Of a DNA stretch of 64,000 nt, positions 9,501 through 17,800 are shown in pieces. The translations under genes and the position numbers were made by a program. This DNA comes from Phocaeicola_A sp963652075 (GTDB lineage Bacteria; Bacteroidota; Bacteroidia; Bacteroidales; Bacteroidaceae). The notes beneath the pieces are model-generated. The model saw only the letters and a program-made list of their open reading frames with translations. It did no database searches and was not told where the DNA came from. Within the stretch, counting starts at the first letter, position 1, and each line of letters opens with the position of its first letter. The DNA is taken from assembly GCA_963652075.1 (NCBI GenBank), contig CAVJRQ010000033.1, positions 8,161 to 72,160 on the forward strand. Reading direction: 5' to 3'.

Positions 9501-9596
9501 CATGTAGTGGCGGGTCACAAAAGAGAAGGAGAGGTAGAACACACAGACTAACGTGAGCAGTACCGCAATAACTTTGATGAATCCTTTGTTTTGCAT
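6573..9596 (-). CDS. secDF: Protein translocase subunit SecDF (fused)
   Basis: 1007 residues combining SecD and SecF, the usual arrangement in Bacteroidetes. Membrane segment 1 is at residues 6-27, followed by the SecD signature G-L-G-L-D-L-K-G-G (70-78). A large periplasmic P1 region contains an Ala/Glu-rich low-complexity stretch near residues 255-300. SecD membrane segments follow (around D-A-N-V-L-I-Y-E-R), then SecF begins with its own first membrane segment and S-I-D-F-T-G-G, ending in G-Y-S-I-N-D-K-V-V-I-F-D. It uses the proton gradient to pull secreted proteins through SecYEG on the outer side of the membrane. It stands alone, with its own promoter upstream and a strong terminator downstream. 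Confidence 0.97.
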   Translation of the reverse strand: MQNKGFIKVIAVLLTLVCVFYLSFSFVTRHYMSKAEQDPKGATHYIDSMQNEKVYLGVYTLKQCREMEIGLGLDLKGGMNVILEVSVPDVVKTLADHKTDEAFNQALANAAKLQITSQSDFITLFVSEYHKLAPEGKLAEIFATQQLKDKVNTKSSDSEVEKVLRSEVKAAIDNSYNVLRTRIDRFGVVQPNIQTLEGGMGRIMVELPGIKEPERVRKLLQGSANLEFWETFDSKEIVPYLMELDQKLRLVAQTETKEEVATEEEPAAVEASADSAAATVSAADSLAAALKNQNASAGQTVSMEQVKKDHPLLSILQLNNSGYGCVVGYAHYTDTAEVNRLVSSQEAQSSLPRELRLKWGVKGSEMDKTGQIFELYAIKVTERNGRAPLEGDVVVSASDGFDNFGKPCVSMSMNNDGSRRWAQLTKQNINHAIAIVLDGCVYSAPNVNGEITGGNSQITGNFTVEDTKDLANVLRSGKMPAPARIVQEDIVGPSLGQESINQGVRSFIVALVLLMLYMCVIYGFIPGMVANCALFVNFFFTLGILTSFQAALTMSGIAGMVLSLGMAVDANVLIYERTKEELRAGKTVKAALADGYSNAFSAIFDSNLTSIITGIILFYFGTGPIRGFATTLIIGILCSFFSAVFLTRIVYEHFMNKDKWLNLTFTTKFSRNLMQNTNYKFMGMWKRSFTVFGIILAICVVSFCVRGLAQSIDFTGGRNFVVQFEQPTEPETVRALLQEKVGDANVQAIALGTDHRTVRVTTNYRIHDNDTDIDQQIEVFLYNALTEGKLLTDGTTLEVFIDRDNRTGGSIISSQKVGPSMADDIKTSAVWSVIFALIAIFLYILVRFHNVAYSVGSVVALTVDTLLIIGAYSLCYGWMPMSLEIDQTFIGAILTAIGYSINDKVVIFDRIREFFRLYPKRNRFQLFNDSLNTTLARTINTSLSTLVVLVCIFVLGGDSIRSFSFAMILGVIIGTLTSLFIAAPIAYLTMGHRIPDEEKTPVEGAKA

Positions 9597-9650
9597 GTTA
9601 CTTTATTGTTTGTTTATTTTAATTTATTTATATGCAAGTTTACAAGGTTG

Positions 9651-9658
9651 CAAATATA
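9651..9658 (-). promoter_or_regulatory. Probable -7 element of the secDF promoter
   Basis: On the minus strand the sequence reads TATATTTG, a match to the Bacteroidetes -7 consensus TAnnTTTG, about 55 bp before the secDF start codon. No clear TTTG -33 box is visible at the usual 19-21 bp distance. Confidence 0.45.
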
Positions 9659-9724
9659 ATCCTTTTTTCTTTTCCATGAGATTTAATCGGTTCTATTTTT
9701 GCGAAAAGGAGCAGAAAAGAGGGA

Positions 9725-10816
9725 CTAACGCTCCTTTTTGGGGTAGATATAGCACCAAATCGGGTAATGGTCAGACTCTTTTATGGAGCTGTCTACCGTG
9801 CAGCGGGCGGTCGTCAGGTCGGGACTGACCAAGATGTGGTCGATGCGGAAAAGGAAGTCGTTCTTGTGGTAGGAGATGCCCAACCCAAGGCCGGACTGTC
9901 CGAATGCGTCCGTCAGACGTTCGGAGATGACGCGGTGGGCGTAGGAGATGGCGGAGGTATTGAAGTCGCCACAGACCACCAGACGACGGGCACCCCGTTT
10001 CGCTATCAAGGCGGCGAGGGTGTCGGCTTGCGCCGCTCGTACGGGAACAGTCATTCTCAGCTTTTGTATCAGCTTCCGGGAATTTTGCTTCATCTGTTCC
10101 GTTTCCGGGTCTTCTATCATCTTCTGATAGGAGGCGCGCTCGTCCGCTGTCAGCTGGTTGGATTCCAAGTGGTTGTTGATGACCGTAAGGGTGTCCTCCC
10201 CCACCTTTATCTCGTAGACAATGCTGCCATTCGCCATACTGGGATAATCGACCGGCGTGGCTGAGAGGATGGGATAGCGCGAGTAGCAGCCCAACCCGTT
10301 AACCCCACCGCCAATACGGTGGTAGTGACTGTATTTGTACGATTTCAGCGCGTCGTCTATCTCCTCCTTACTCAAGTGGAGCCCGGTGATGAACTCCTGT
10401 ATGCAGATGATGTCGGCATCGCTCTCCTGCAGGTAGGTGAGCACCCGGTTGGGTTCGCCCTTGTCATGGGACGCATCCATATTGAAAGCCATCACGTTGT
10501 AGGAGAGCAGTTTCAGGCGTTCCTTCGGCAGGTCGGACTGCACGAAGTTCATCGGGCAGGTAGTCCATACCGCTTGCGCGCAGCAGAGCATGCCGAGAAT
10601 CGGCAACAGTGCCAGCTTCCAGCAGAACACCAACCAGAGGATGAGAAACAGGATGTTCACGCAAAGGGCAATGGGGAACGCCAGTCCACAGCATGAGAGG
10701 GCGGGGTGCTCCACGGGGTTGACATAGGGGCTGTAGGCGCAAAACAGCATGGCGAGCACACAGCAGAGGTTCACCATCATCAGGCAGAATCGGACTATTT
10801 TGCGTAGGGTTTTCAT
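9725..10816 (-). CDS. Membrane-anchored endonuclease/exonuclease/phosphatase family protein
   Basis: 363 residues. Two or three hydrophobic segments in residues 10-90 anchor the protein, and the catalytic domain follows from about residue 100. Family motifs are in order: L-L-S-Y-N-V, D-I-I-C-I-Q-E (metal-binding Glu), V-I-N-N-H-L-E-S, V-V-C-G-D-F-N-T (catalytic Asp/Asn), R-I-D-H-I-L-V and E-S-D-H-Y-P-I (catalytic His). The substrate could be a nucleic acid, a phosphoinositide-like lipid or another phosphodiester; the sequence does not say which. It is the last gene of an operon with two rhomboid genes, 3 bp behind the first of them, an order I believe is conserved beside HU and argS in Bacteroidales. 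Confidence 0.88.
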   Translation of the reverse strand: MKTLRKIVRFCLMMVNLCCVLAMLFCAYSPYVNPVEHPALSCCGLAFPIALCVNILFLILWLVFCWKLALLPILGMLCCAQAVWTTCPMNFVQSDLPKERLKLLSYNVMAFNMDASHDKGEPNRVLTYLQESDADIICIQEFITGLHLSKEEIDDALKSYKYSHYHRIGGGVNGLGCYSRYPILSATPVDYPSMANGSIVYEIKVGEDTLTVINNHLESNQLTADERASYQKMIEDPETEQMKQNSRKLIQKLRMTVPVRAAQADTLAALIAKRGARRLVVCGDFNTSAISYAHRVISERLTDAFGQSGLGLGISYHKNDFLFRIDHILVSPDLTTARCTVDSSIKESDHYPIWCYIYPKKER

Positions 10817-10819
10817 CTG

Positions 10820-11725
10820 TCAGTTTCTTTTGCTCGCGTCGAACAGGCTCTTCTTCTCCTCGTCCGTCAGGCTACTGTAGCCCGACTGTTTCAGTTTGTC
10901 CAATATGCGGTCTATCTCGGCGGACCGCTTGCGGGGTTCGGAAGCGGTCCGTTGGGCGTTGTTTTCCTGAAAGTGGTAGGTCACCTTCATCTTCGGCTTA
11001 CGCGGCCGGGGCTTGCCAATCGCCGCAAAGAGGTTGACGACGGCATCGATGACGCGGTTTATCCAGGCGGTGATGTCGCGCCCTTTGCTCAGCGAGACGG
11101 CGAACCACCACCCGCTGACCGCACCGCCCAGATGGGCGATGTGTCCACCGGCATTGCCGGAGGTCATCAACAGCAAGTCCATCCCCACCATGACGAGGGC
11201 GATGTATTTCAGCCGTATCTCCCCGAAGAGGAACAGACGTACCCGCAGGTCGGGCTCACGCACCGCCGTAGCCACCGTGATGGCCAGCACCGAGGCCGAA
11301 GCACCCAACAGGTGAGACACCGGCATACTGTCGCTGAAATAGGGGAAGATGTTGTAGAAGAGCATGTACAGCGCACCACCGCACAAGCCGCCGAAGAAGT
11401 AGAGCCCACAGAAGTGACGCTCCGAGAAGAGGTAGAGGAAGAGGCGGCCAAACCAGTAGAGCCACAGCATGTTGAAGAGCAGATGAAGCACATCGACGTG
11501 CATGAACATGTAGGTGACGATGCTCCACGGTTGGCGGAGGAAACGCACGGGCCAGGCAGGCAGTTCGAGCCAACGCTGCAAGACTCCGCCATCGAGGTTG
11601 AACAGCGTCAGGATGACGACAAGCAGCCACACGAGGAGAAACAACGCCACATTCGCATAGATGAAGCGCTGCGGCATCGGTGCCTGCAGGAAACGTTGCT
11701 TCAGGTTAGTAATAGTAAGTCCCAT
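10820..11725 (-). CDS. Rhomboid family intramembrane serine protease
   Basis: 301 residues with six or more membrane segments. The rhomboid signature is complete: H-x-x-x-N (His81, Asn85), the catalytic serine in G-A-S-A-S (Ser143) and the catalytic histidine in G-H-I-A-H-L-G-G (His195). The serine motif reads G-A-S-A rather than the usual G-A-S-G. After residue 215 a soluble basic tail continues to the end. It should cut membrane-spanning segments within the inner membrane; the substrate is unknown. Its 5' end overlaps the preceding rhomboid gene by 20 bp and it lies 3 bp before the endonuclease/phosphatase gene, so all three are probably one transcript. Confidence 0.93.
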   Translation of the reverse strand: MGLTITNLKQRFLQAPMPQRFIYANVALFLLVWLLVVILTLFNLDGGVLQRWLELPAWPVRFLRQPWSIVTYMFMHVDVLHLLFNMLWLYWFGRLFLYLFSERHFCGLYFFGGLCGGALYMLFYNIFPYFSDSMPVSHLLGASASVLAITVATAVREPDLRVRLFLFGEIRLKYIALVMVGMDLLLMTSGNAGGHIAHLGGAVSGWWFAVSLSKGRDITAWINRVIDAVVNLFAAIGKPRPRKPKMKVTYHFQENNAQRTASEPRKRSAEIDRILDKLKQSGYSSLTDEEKKSLFDASKRN

Positions 11726-12377
11726 TACCGTTCTTTTTACGCCAATACATTATTATAAGGAACGCGAAGAGCATGCCTCCCAAGTGGGCGAAGTGGGCGA
11801 TGCCGTCCCCCTTCTGCGAGAGTCCGAGCACCAACTCCAATACGATGTATATAAGGACGAAGTACTTCGCCTTGAGGGGCAACAGGAAATAGATGTAGAC
11901 GGGTTGGTTGGGGAACGTCATGCCATACGCCAGCAAGATGGCGTAGACCGCGCCCGATGCGCCTACGGTAGTCATCAGGTTGAGGTATTGGTCCATAGGG
12001 ATGTTGTAGCCGCCCATATCCACGTATTGGTAGCCGGAGAGCACCGTCTCGTACTGGACGAACTGCACCACCTCCTGCACCAGGCCGGCACCCACGCCGC
12101 AAGCCACATAGAAGAAGAGGTAACGGCGCGGCCCCCACACCCGTTCGAACACCTGACCGAACATCCACACGGCGAACATGTTGAAGAAGAGATGCTCGAA
12201 GCCGCCATGCATAAACATGTAGGTAAACAACTGATGGAGCCGGAAGTCGGAAGCCATAAAGAAGTGCAGACCCAACCATTCGGTCAGGTCAACGCCATAA
12301 CGCCCGCCCACCAACGTGGCGAGGAAAAGGATGACGTTGATAATAAGGATATGTTTGGTTACCGGAGTTATGTTCAT
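11706..12377 (-). CDS. Rhomboid family intramembrane serine protease
   Basis: 223 residues from the ATG at 12377 (M-N-I-T-P-V). A longer reading starting with TTG at 12398 is rejected because that codon lies inside the -7 promoter element. The rhomboid core has H-x-x-x-N (His62, Asn66), G-A-S-G with catalytic Ser141, and A-H-F-A-H-L-G-G with catalytic His195. It is a compact six-segment rhomboid without the long tail of its neighbour. The two rhomboids are distinct enough to have different substrates. First gene of the operon, divergent from HU. Confidence 0.93.
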   Translation of the reverse strand: MNITPVTKHILIINVILFLATLVGGRYGVDLTEWLGLHFFMASDFRLHQLFTYMFMHGGFEHLFFNMFAVWMFGQVFERVWGPRRYLFFYVACGVGAGLVQEVVQFVQYETVLSGYQYVDMGGYNIPMDQYLNLMTTVGASGAVYAILLAYGMTFPNQPVYIYFLLPLKAKYFVLIYIVLELVLGLSQKGDGIAHFAHLGGMLFAFLIIMYWRKKNGNGTYYY

Positions 12378-12395
12378 AGTCCCACGTTTAGGCCG

Positions 12396-12403
12396 CAAAA
12401 TTA
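12396..12403 (-). promoter_or_regulatory. Probable -7 element for the rhomboid operon
   Basis: The minus strand reads TAATTTTG, matching TAnnTTTG, 19 bp before the ATG at 12377. This gives a very short leader and argues for that start. The -33 box is not clear. Confidence 0.5.
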
Positions 12404-12484
12404 CGAATATTTTCTGTCATAGAACATTTCCTATGCGCTTCTTAGGTTTTTTTCGCTCTTTCGGTGCATTTTTCGCCCATAATA

Positions 12485-12515
12485 TTTGTTTTGTGGAGAA
12501 GAATACATATTTTTG
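12485..12515 (+). promoter_or_regulatory. Promoter of the HU gene
   Basis: TTTG at 12485-12488 and TATTTTTG at 12508-12515 (TAnnTTTG) are separated by 19 bp, matching the Bacteroidetes primary-sigma consensus. The transcript would start near 12522, giving a leader of about 50 nt that is AT-rich, fitting a highly expressed gene. Confidence 0.75.
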
Positions 12516-12574
12516 CGAACTAAAAGTACAGAACATTTTATTAATACTCAATATTTTATTAATTCTTTTACGTT

Positions 12575-12847
12575 ATGAATAAGGCAGATCTCATTAACGC
12601 AATGGCTGAGGAATCAGGCTTGAGCAAAGCGGATTCCAAGAAGGCTCTGGACGCTTTTGTTAGCGCAGTTTCTAAAGCTCTGAAAGAGGGTGACAAAATC
12701 GCTCTTGTTGGTTTCGGAACATTCTCTGTAGCAGAAAGAGGAGAGAGAACAGGTATCAACCCGGCAACTAAGGCGGCTATCAAGATTCCGGCAAAGAAAG
12801 TCGCAAAGTTCAAAGCCGGTGCAGAATTGGCTGAGGCTATTAAATAA
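12575..12847 (+). CDS. hup: DNA-binding protein HU
   Basis: 90 residues, the full length of the HU/IHF family. It starts M-N-K-A-D-L-I-N, continues through the dimerising helices, then G-D-K-I-A-L-V-G-F-G-T-F, and the DNA-contacting arm with G-I-N-P-A-T near residues 60-65. It bends and compacts DNA. It is flanked by a consensus promoter upstream and a terminator downstream, so it is expressed alone. Confidence 0.96.
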   Translation: MNKADLINAMAEESGLSKADSKKALDAFVSAVSKALKEGDKIALVGFGTFSVAERGERTGINPATKAAIKIPAKKVAKFKAGAELAEAIK

Positions 12848-12873
12848 GCGCTTAGGAAATAAAGCTATTAGGG

Positions 12874-12905
12874 AAAAGAGATATTCGAATGAATATCTCT
12901 TTTTT
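12874..12905 (+). terminator. Terminator of the HU gene
   Basis: A 13-bp stem (12874-12886 with 12891-12903, AAAAGAGATATTC and its complement) with a GAAT loop is followed by T-rich sequence. It lies 27 bp after the HU stop. Confidence 0.85.
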
Positions 12906-12927
12906 CGTATATCTGCCGTTTTTTATC

Positions 12928-12935
12928 TAATTTTG
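12928..12935 (+). promoter_or_regulatory. Probable -7 element of the argS promoter
   Basis: TAATTTTG matches TAnnTTTG, 26 bp before the argS start codon. The -33 region has only a TTTC-like match near 12903, partly inside the HU terminator. Confidence 0.5.
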
Positions 12936-12961
12936 CGCACGAAATCAAGCAAGTAGACAAT

Positions 12962-14779
12962 ATGAAGATAGAACAGACAATTACCGATTCGGTGATTAAG
13001 GGCATCCAGTCTCTCTACGGACAGGAAGTGGCTGCCTCACAGGTACAGTTGCAGAAAACAAAAAAGGAGTTCGAGGGACACCTCACCTTGGTGGTATTCC
13101 CCTTCCTGCGCATCTCGCGCAAGTCGCCCGAACAGACGGCACAGGAAATTGGCGCCTATCTGCAAACCAACGAGCCGGCAGTGGCCGCATACAATGTCAT
13201 CAAGGGATTCCTCAACCTGACGGTCTCCTCGGACTGCTGGGTGGACATGCTCAACGATATACAGGCCGACCCAAACTACGGCATTCAGCAGGCAACAGCC
13301 TCATCGCCCCTGGTGATGATTGAATATTCGTCGCCCAACACCAACAAGCCGCTCCACTTGGGACACGTGCGCAACAACCTGCTGGGCAACGCGCTGGCAA
13401 ACATCATCGCCGCCAACGGCAACCGGGTGGTGAAGACCAACATCGTGAACGACCGCGGCATACACATCTGCAAGTCCATGTTGGCTTGGCTCAAGTATGG
13501 CAACGGAGAGACCCCGGAATCGTCCGGCAAGAAGGGCGACCACCTGATTGGCGACTACTACGTGGCTTTCGACAAGCACTTCAAGGAGGAGGTGAAGGAG
13601 TTGACCGCCAAATACCAGAAAGAGGGACTGAGTGAGGAGGAGGCCAAGGCAAAGGCCGAGAAGGAATCCCCCTTGATGAACGAAGCCCGCGAGATGTTGG
13701 TGAAGTGGGAAGCCAACGACCCCGAAGTGCGCGCCCTGTGGAAGAAGATGAACGATTGGGTGTACGCCGGATTCGACGAGACCTACAAGAGCCTCGGCGT
13801 AAGTTTCGACAAGATTTACTATGAATCGGAGACCTACCTCGAAGGAAAGGAGAAGGTGATGGAGGGACTTGAGAAAGGGCTCTTCTACCGCAAGGAGGAT
13901 GGTTCGGTGTGGGCAGACCTGACACCCGAAGGACTGGACCACAAGCTGCTGCTCCGCTCCGACGGCACATCGGTCTACATGACGCAGGACATCGGCACGG
14001 CCAAGCTGCGTTTTCAGGACTTCCCCATCGACAAGATGATCTATGTCGTGGGCAACGAGCAGAACTACCACTTCCAGGTGCTCTCCATCCTGCTCGACAA
14101 GTTGGGATTCGAATGGGGAAAGAGTCTGGTACACTTCTCTTACGGAATGGTGGAGCTACCCGAAGGCAAGATGAAGAGCCGCGAGGGTACGGTGGTGGAT
14201 GCCGACGACCTGATAGCGGAGATGATACAGACCGCACGCGACACCTCTGCCGAGCTGGGCAAGTTGGACAACATCAGCAAGGAGGAGGCGGACAACATCG
14301 CGCGCATCGTGGGACTGGGCGCACTGAAGTATTTCATCCTGAAGGTGGATGCCCGCAAGAACATGACCTTCAACCCGAAGGAGTCTATCGACTTCAACGG
14401 CAACACAGGCCCGTTCATCCAATATACCTACGCGCGTATCCGTTCCGTGTTGCGCAAGGCTGCCGACATGGGCATCACGGTGCCGGAGACCCTGCCGCAT
14501 CATCTGCAGCTCTCCGCCAAAGAGGAGAACCTCATCCAGATGCTCTCCGACTTCAAGGCCATCGTCAAGCAGGCGGGCGACGACTACAGTCCCTCCGCGA
14601 TAGCCAACTATTGCTACGATTTGGTGAAGGAGTACAACCAGTTCTACCACGACTTCAGCATCCTCCACGAGGAGAACGCCGACCTGAAGGTGTTCCGTCT
14701 GGCCCTTTCACAGAACGTGGCCAAGATTGTCCGCTCGGGCATGGAGCTGTTGGGCATCGAAGTGCCGGAACGCATGTAA
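12962..14779 (+). CDS. argS: Arginyl-tRNA synthetase
   Basis: 605 residues, a typical length. It charges tRNA-Arg with arginine. It has an N-terminal Add1-type domain (1-110), the class I signature H-L-G-H-V-R-N-N (132-139), and K-M-K-S-R-E-G in the KMSKS position. The C-terminal anticodon-binding helical domain ends in G-I-E-V-P-E-R-M. An acidic, lysine-rich insertion lies around residues 200-260. Single-gene unit between HU and the convergent tricorn-like protease. Confidence 0.97.
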   Translation: MKIEQTITDSVIKGIQSLYGQEVAASQVQLQKTKKEFEGHLTLVVFPFLRISRKSPEQTAQEIGAYLQTNEPAVAAYNVIKGFLNLTVSSDCWVDMLNDIQADPNYGIQQATASSPLVMIEYSSPNTNKPLHLGHVRNNLLGNALANIIAANGNRVVKTNIVNDRGIHICKSMLAWLKYGNGETPESSGKKGDHLIGDYYVAFDKHFKEEVKELTAKYQKEGLSEEEAKAKAEKESPLMNEAREMLVKWEANDPEVRALWKKMNDWVYAGFDETYKSLGVSFDKIYYESETYLEGKEKVMEGLEKGLFYRKEDGSVWADLTPEGLDHKLLLRSDGTSVYMTQDIGTAKLRFQDFPIDKMIYVVGNEQNYHFQVLSILLDKLGFEWGKSLVHFSYGMVELPEGKMKSREGTVVDADDLIAEMIQTARDTSAELGKLDNISKEEADNIARIVGLGALKYFILKVDARKNMTFNPKESIDFNGNTGPFIQYTYARIRSVLRKAADMGITVPETLPHHLQLSAKEENLIQMLSDFKAIVKQAGDDYSPSAIANYCYDLVKEYNQFYHDFSILHEENADLKVFRLALSQNVAKIVRSGMELLGIEVPERM

Positions 14780-14812
14780 CGCCACCTGACAATATCCACA
14801 AGATTATATCTA

Positions 14813-14856
14813 CAAGAAACCCCTTGCTTGACGAGATGCAAGCAAGGGGTTTCTTG
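14813..14856. terminator. Bidirectional terminator between argS and the tricorn-like gene
   Basis: A perfect 17-bp stem (14813-14829 with 14840-14856) and a 10-base loop, with a T-rich tail to the right. It serves argS on the plus strand and the convergent protease gene, whose stop codon is at 14874. Confidence 0.88.
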
Positions 14857-14873
14857 TTTATAGCCCGTAGGCA

Positions 14874-17800
14874 TCACTTTGCGTCCAATTCGCGGAGCAA
14901 CTCCTTCACGGCGGTGTGCAGTTGGGCATCTTCGCCCTTCACAATCTCTTCGGGCGAGTTGGCCACCTCAATGTCGGGTTCCAGCTGGGTGTTCTCCAGA
15001 TAGCTGCCGTCGGGCAAGCGATACCCGATGATGGGGATACCGAATACCAACGAGCGGTCCTGCAGGTACTCCCAGTTCACACTGGTCATGGTTCCCGGTA
15101 CGGGCATACCCACTAACTTGCCGATGCCCGTGTGACGGTACACCCAAGGCGTGCCGTGCGCGTTGGAGTAGTTCGCCTCACAGGTGACCATGATGGAAGG
15201 CTTGTTCCAGCGACGGCTCGGCATGTCACACGCCTCGCGGCCGCGAACCACCTGCGTCAGGTACTTCTTGCCGCTGAACAGCACCTCGATGTCTTCGTGC
15301 AAACGTCCTCCTCCGTTGAAACGGGTATCGATGACGATGCCCTCGCAGTTGTTGTACTTGCCCAACAGGTCGGAGTAGACCGTACGGAAGCTCTCGTCGT
15401 CCATCGACTCGATGTGGACGTATCCCAATCTGCCTCCCGACCACTTGGCGACATCCGCCGCACGCTGCTTCACCCAACGGTGATAGAGCAACGTGGAAAT
15501 CTCGTTCGGTGTGGTGGGTTTCACCACCTCGTCCCAACGTTCCTTGGTGTCGGGGTTATAGAGTGACACCAGCACTTTCTGTCCGGCTTTGCCGTTCAAC
15601 AACACGGTGTAGTCCATGTCGGCGGTCAGTTCCGTACCGTCAATCTTCTCGATGACCGTGCCTACCGTTACTTTCGACTTTTTGTTGCCGAAAGGTCCTT
15701 TTTCTATCACCTCGTCGACGCGAAGTCCCTTGCCCGTGTAGTTCCAGTCGAAGAGAAGTCCCAACGAGGCGGTTGTCTCCTTGCGCGCGTTGGGGCGATA
15801 GCTGGCTCCCGTGTGCGACACGTTCAGCTCGCCCAACAGCTCGCTGAGCATCTCGGCGAAGTCGTCGTTGTTGTTGATGTGGGGCAGGAACTTGCGGTAG
15901 TGTTGCGTCAGTCCCTTCCAATCCACACCGTGAAGGTCTGTCCGGTAGAAGCGTTTCTCTATCTGCAGGCAGACATGGTTGTACATCGCCTCACGCTCTT
16001 CCGCCGCACCGATTTTGAAGGTACCGCTCACCTTGACGGGCGTGCCCGCACCCGACTTGCTGTCCACCTTGCGCAGGTTGTTGCCCAATGCGAACAGGTT
16101 GCCTTTGCTGTCCATCTCCAAGGCGGCATAGCCGAAGCCTTTCTGTGCCAGTTGGGGCGTACGCTGCTTCACGTCCAGTTTCCAAAGGTCGTGCGACCCT
16201 TCAAAAGAGGAGAGGTAGAACAAGGTAGCACCGTCTTTCGTGACGATGCCGTCGCCCAAGTTAGAGGAGTTGGGTGTCAGGCGCACGATGCGGTCTTCCA
16301 GTCCATCGAGTTCCACCACAATCTCCTTGACGGTTTCTTTCTCTTTCTCCTTATCCTCCTTTTTCGTGTCGTCCTTGGTTGCTTTGGAGTCTTTCGTCTT
16401 CGACTTCTCCGCCTCGGCGGCCTTCTTCTGCTCGGCCTCCATCTCTTTCTGCAGCTCCAGCTCCTCCTTGCTCATGCGGTACTCGTCGTAGGCCTTGCCG
16501 TTGAGGAACACCAGCATGTAGTCGTTGAGCGAACCCCAAGAGGCATGGTTGCGCATGCCGTAGCGTTCGGTCCTGAAGAGAATAGCGTTGCCGTCCATCA
16601 CGAAACGGGGGTTGTCACTCATGTATCCGCTGTTGGTCAGGTTCACAATCGCCTCGCCTCCCTTGGCGCTCACCAGACCGATGTCGTAATAGGGGTCGTG
16701 ATGATTGGCCACATACTCCAAGGTGAACCATTTGCCGTCGGGCGACCAGCGGTACCCGAAGTTCCCGTTGGTGTCGAATTGGGTGGATCCGTCCGTTATC
16801 TGACGCACCTTCTTGGTCTCCATATTCATCACCATCAGGCGGCTGCGCTCTTCCACGAACGCCAGTTCCTTGCCGTCGGGCGAGAACTGCGGATTGGTCC
16901 GTTCGATGCGGTTAGATGGCAACAACGGAGTTTCCTCTATCAGCGTCGCGTTGGGGAAGTTGAGCTCTTCCTTGCGGGCGATGGTGGCTTTGTAGAGTTG
17001 CCACAAGCCGTCGCGCTCACTGGCGTAGACAAGCGTACGGTTGTCGCTGCCGAAGGTGACGCTCCGCTCCGTGGCTGCCGTATGGGTAATCTGTTTGGTG
17101 GTGCCGTATTCCACCGAGGAGACAAACACCTCTCCACGGGCGACGAAGGCTATCTGCTTGCCGTCCGGCGAGACGGAAGCGTCATAGTTGCTGCCGATGC
17201 TGAACTGGTTGATTTGCTCTTCCTCGTCACGCACCAGGTCTATCTTCACCTTTCGGGGCGACGCACCCTGGGCCTGGGTGTAGATTTCGCCGTCGTAGGC
17301 GTAGCAGAGTGTGCCGTTGTTGTCTGCCGAAAGGAAACGGACAGGGTGGGTCTTGAAGCGTGTCACCGCCTTCACCTGCTCCGGCTGGTCGGGTTGCAGG
17401 GCATAGACATTCATGCTGCCGCCCCGTTCGCTGAGGATATAGAGGGTTTTCCCGTCGGGAGAGACGGCCGGGTTGCGGTCCTCCCCTCCCCTGTTGGTCA
17501 GTTGGGTATGCTTGCCGCTCCGCGTGTCGTACTTCCATATGTTACGGGTGATGGACGACGTGTGGTGCTTGCGCCACTCGTTCTCGAAACCCTTCTGGTC
17601 TTGGTAGTAGAAGGACTTCCCGTCCGGAGCGTAGCAGACCATCTCTGCCGGCGTGGCCAGCACCTGCTCGGTGCGTCCGCCATCGACAGGCACCCGATAG
17701 AGCTCGCTCATTGCGGGCGTGGGGAAGAGGGCACTGCTTGCCGGGTCTTGTATGGAGGCGTTGAAGAGCACATACTTGCCGTCGGGAGTGAAGGCCGTAG

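Noticed and set aside
11706..12398. Upstream TTG start of the first rhomboid
   Set aside because: The codon lies inside the -7 promoter box; the ATG at 12377 is used.
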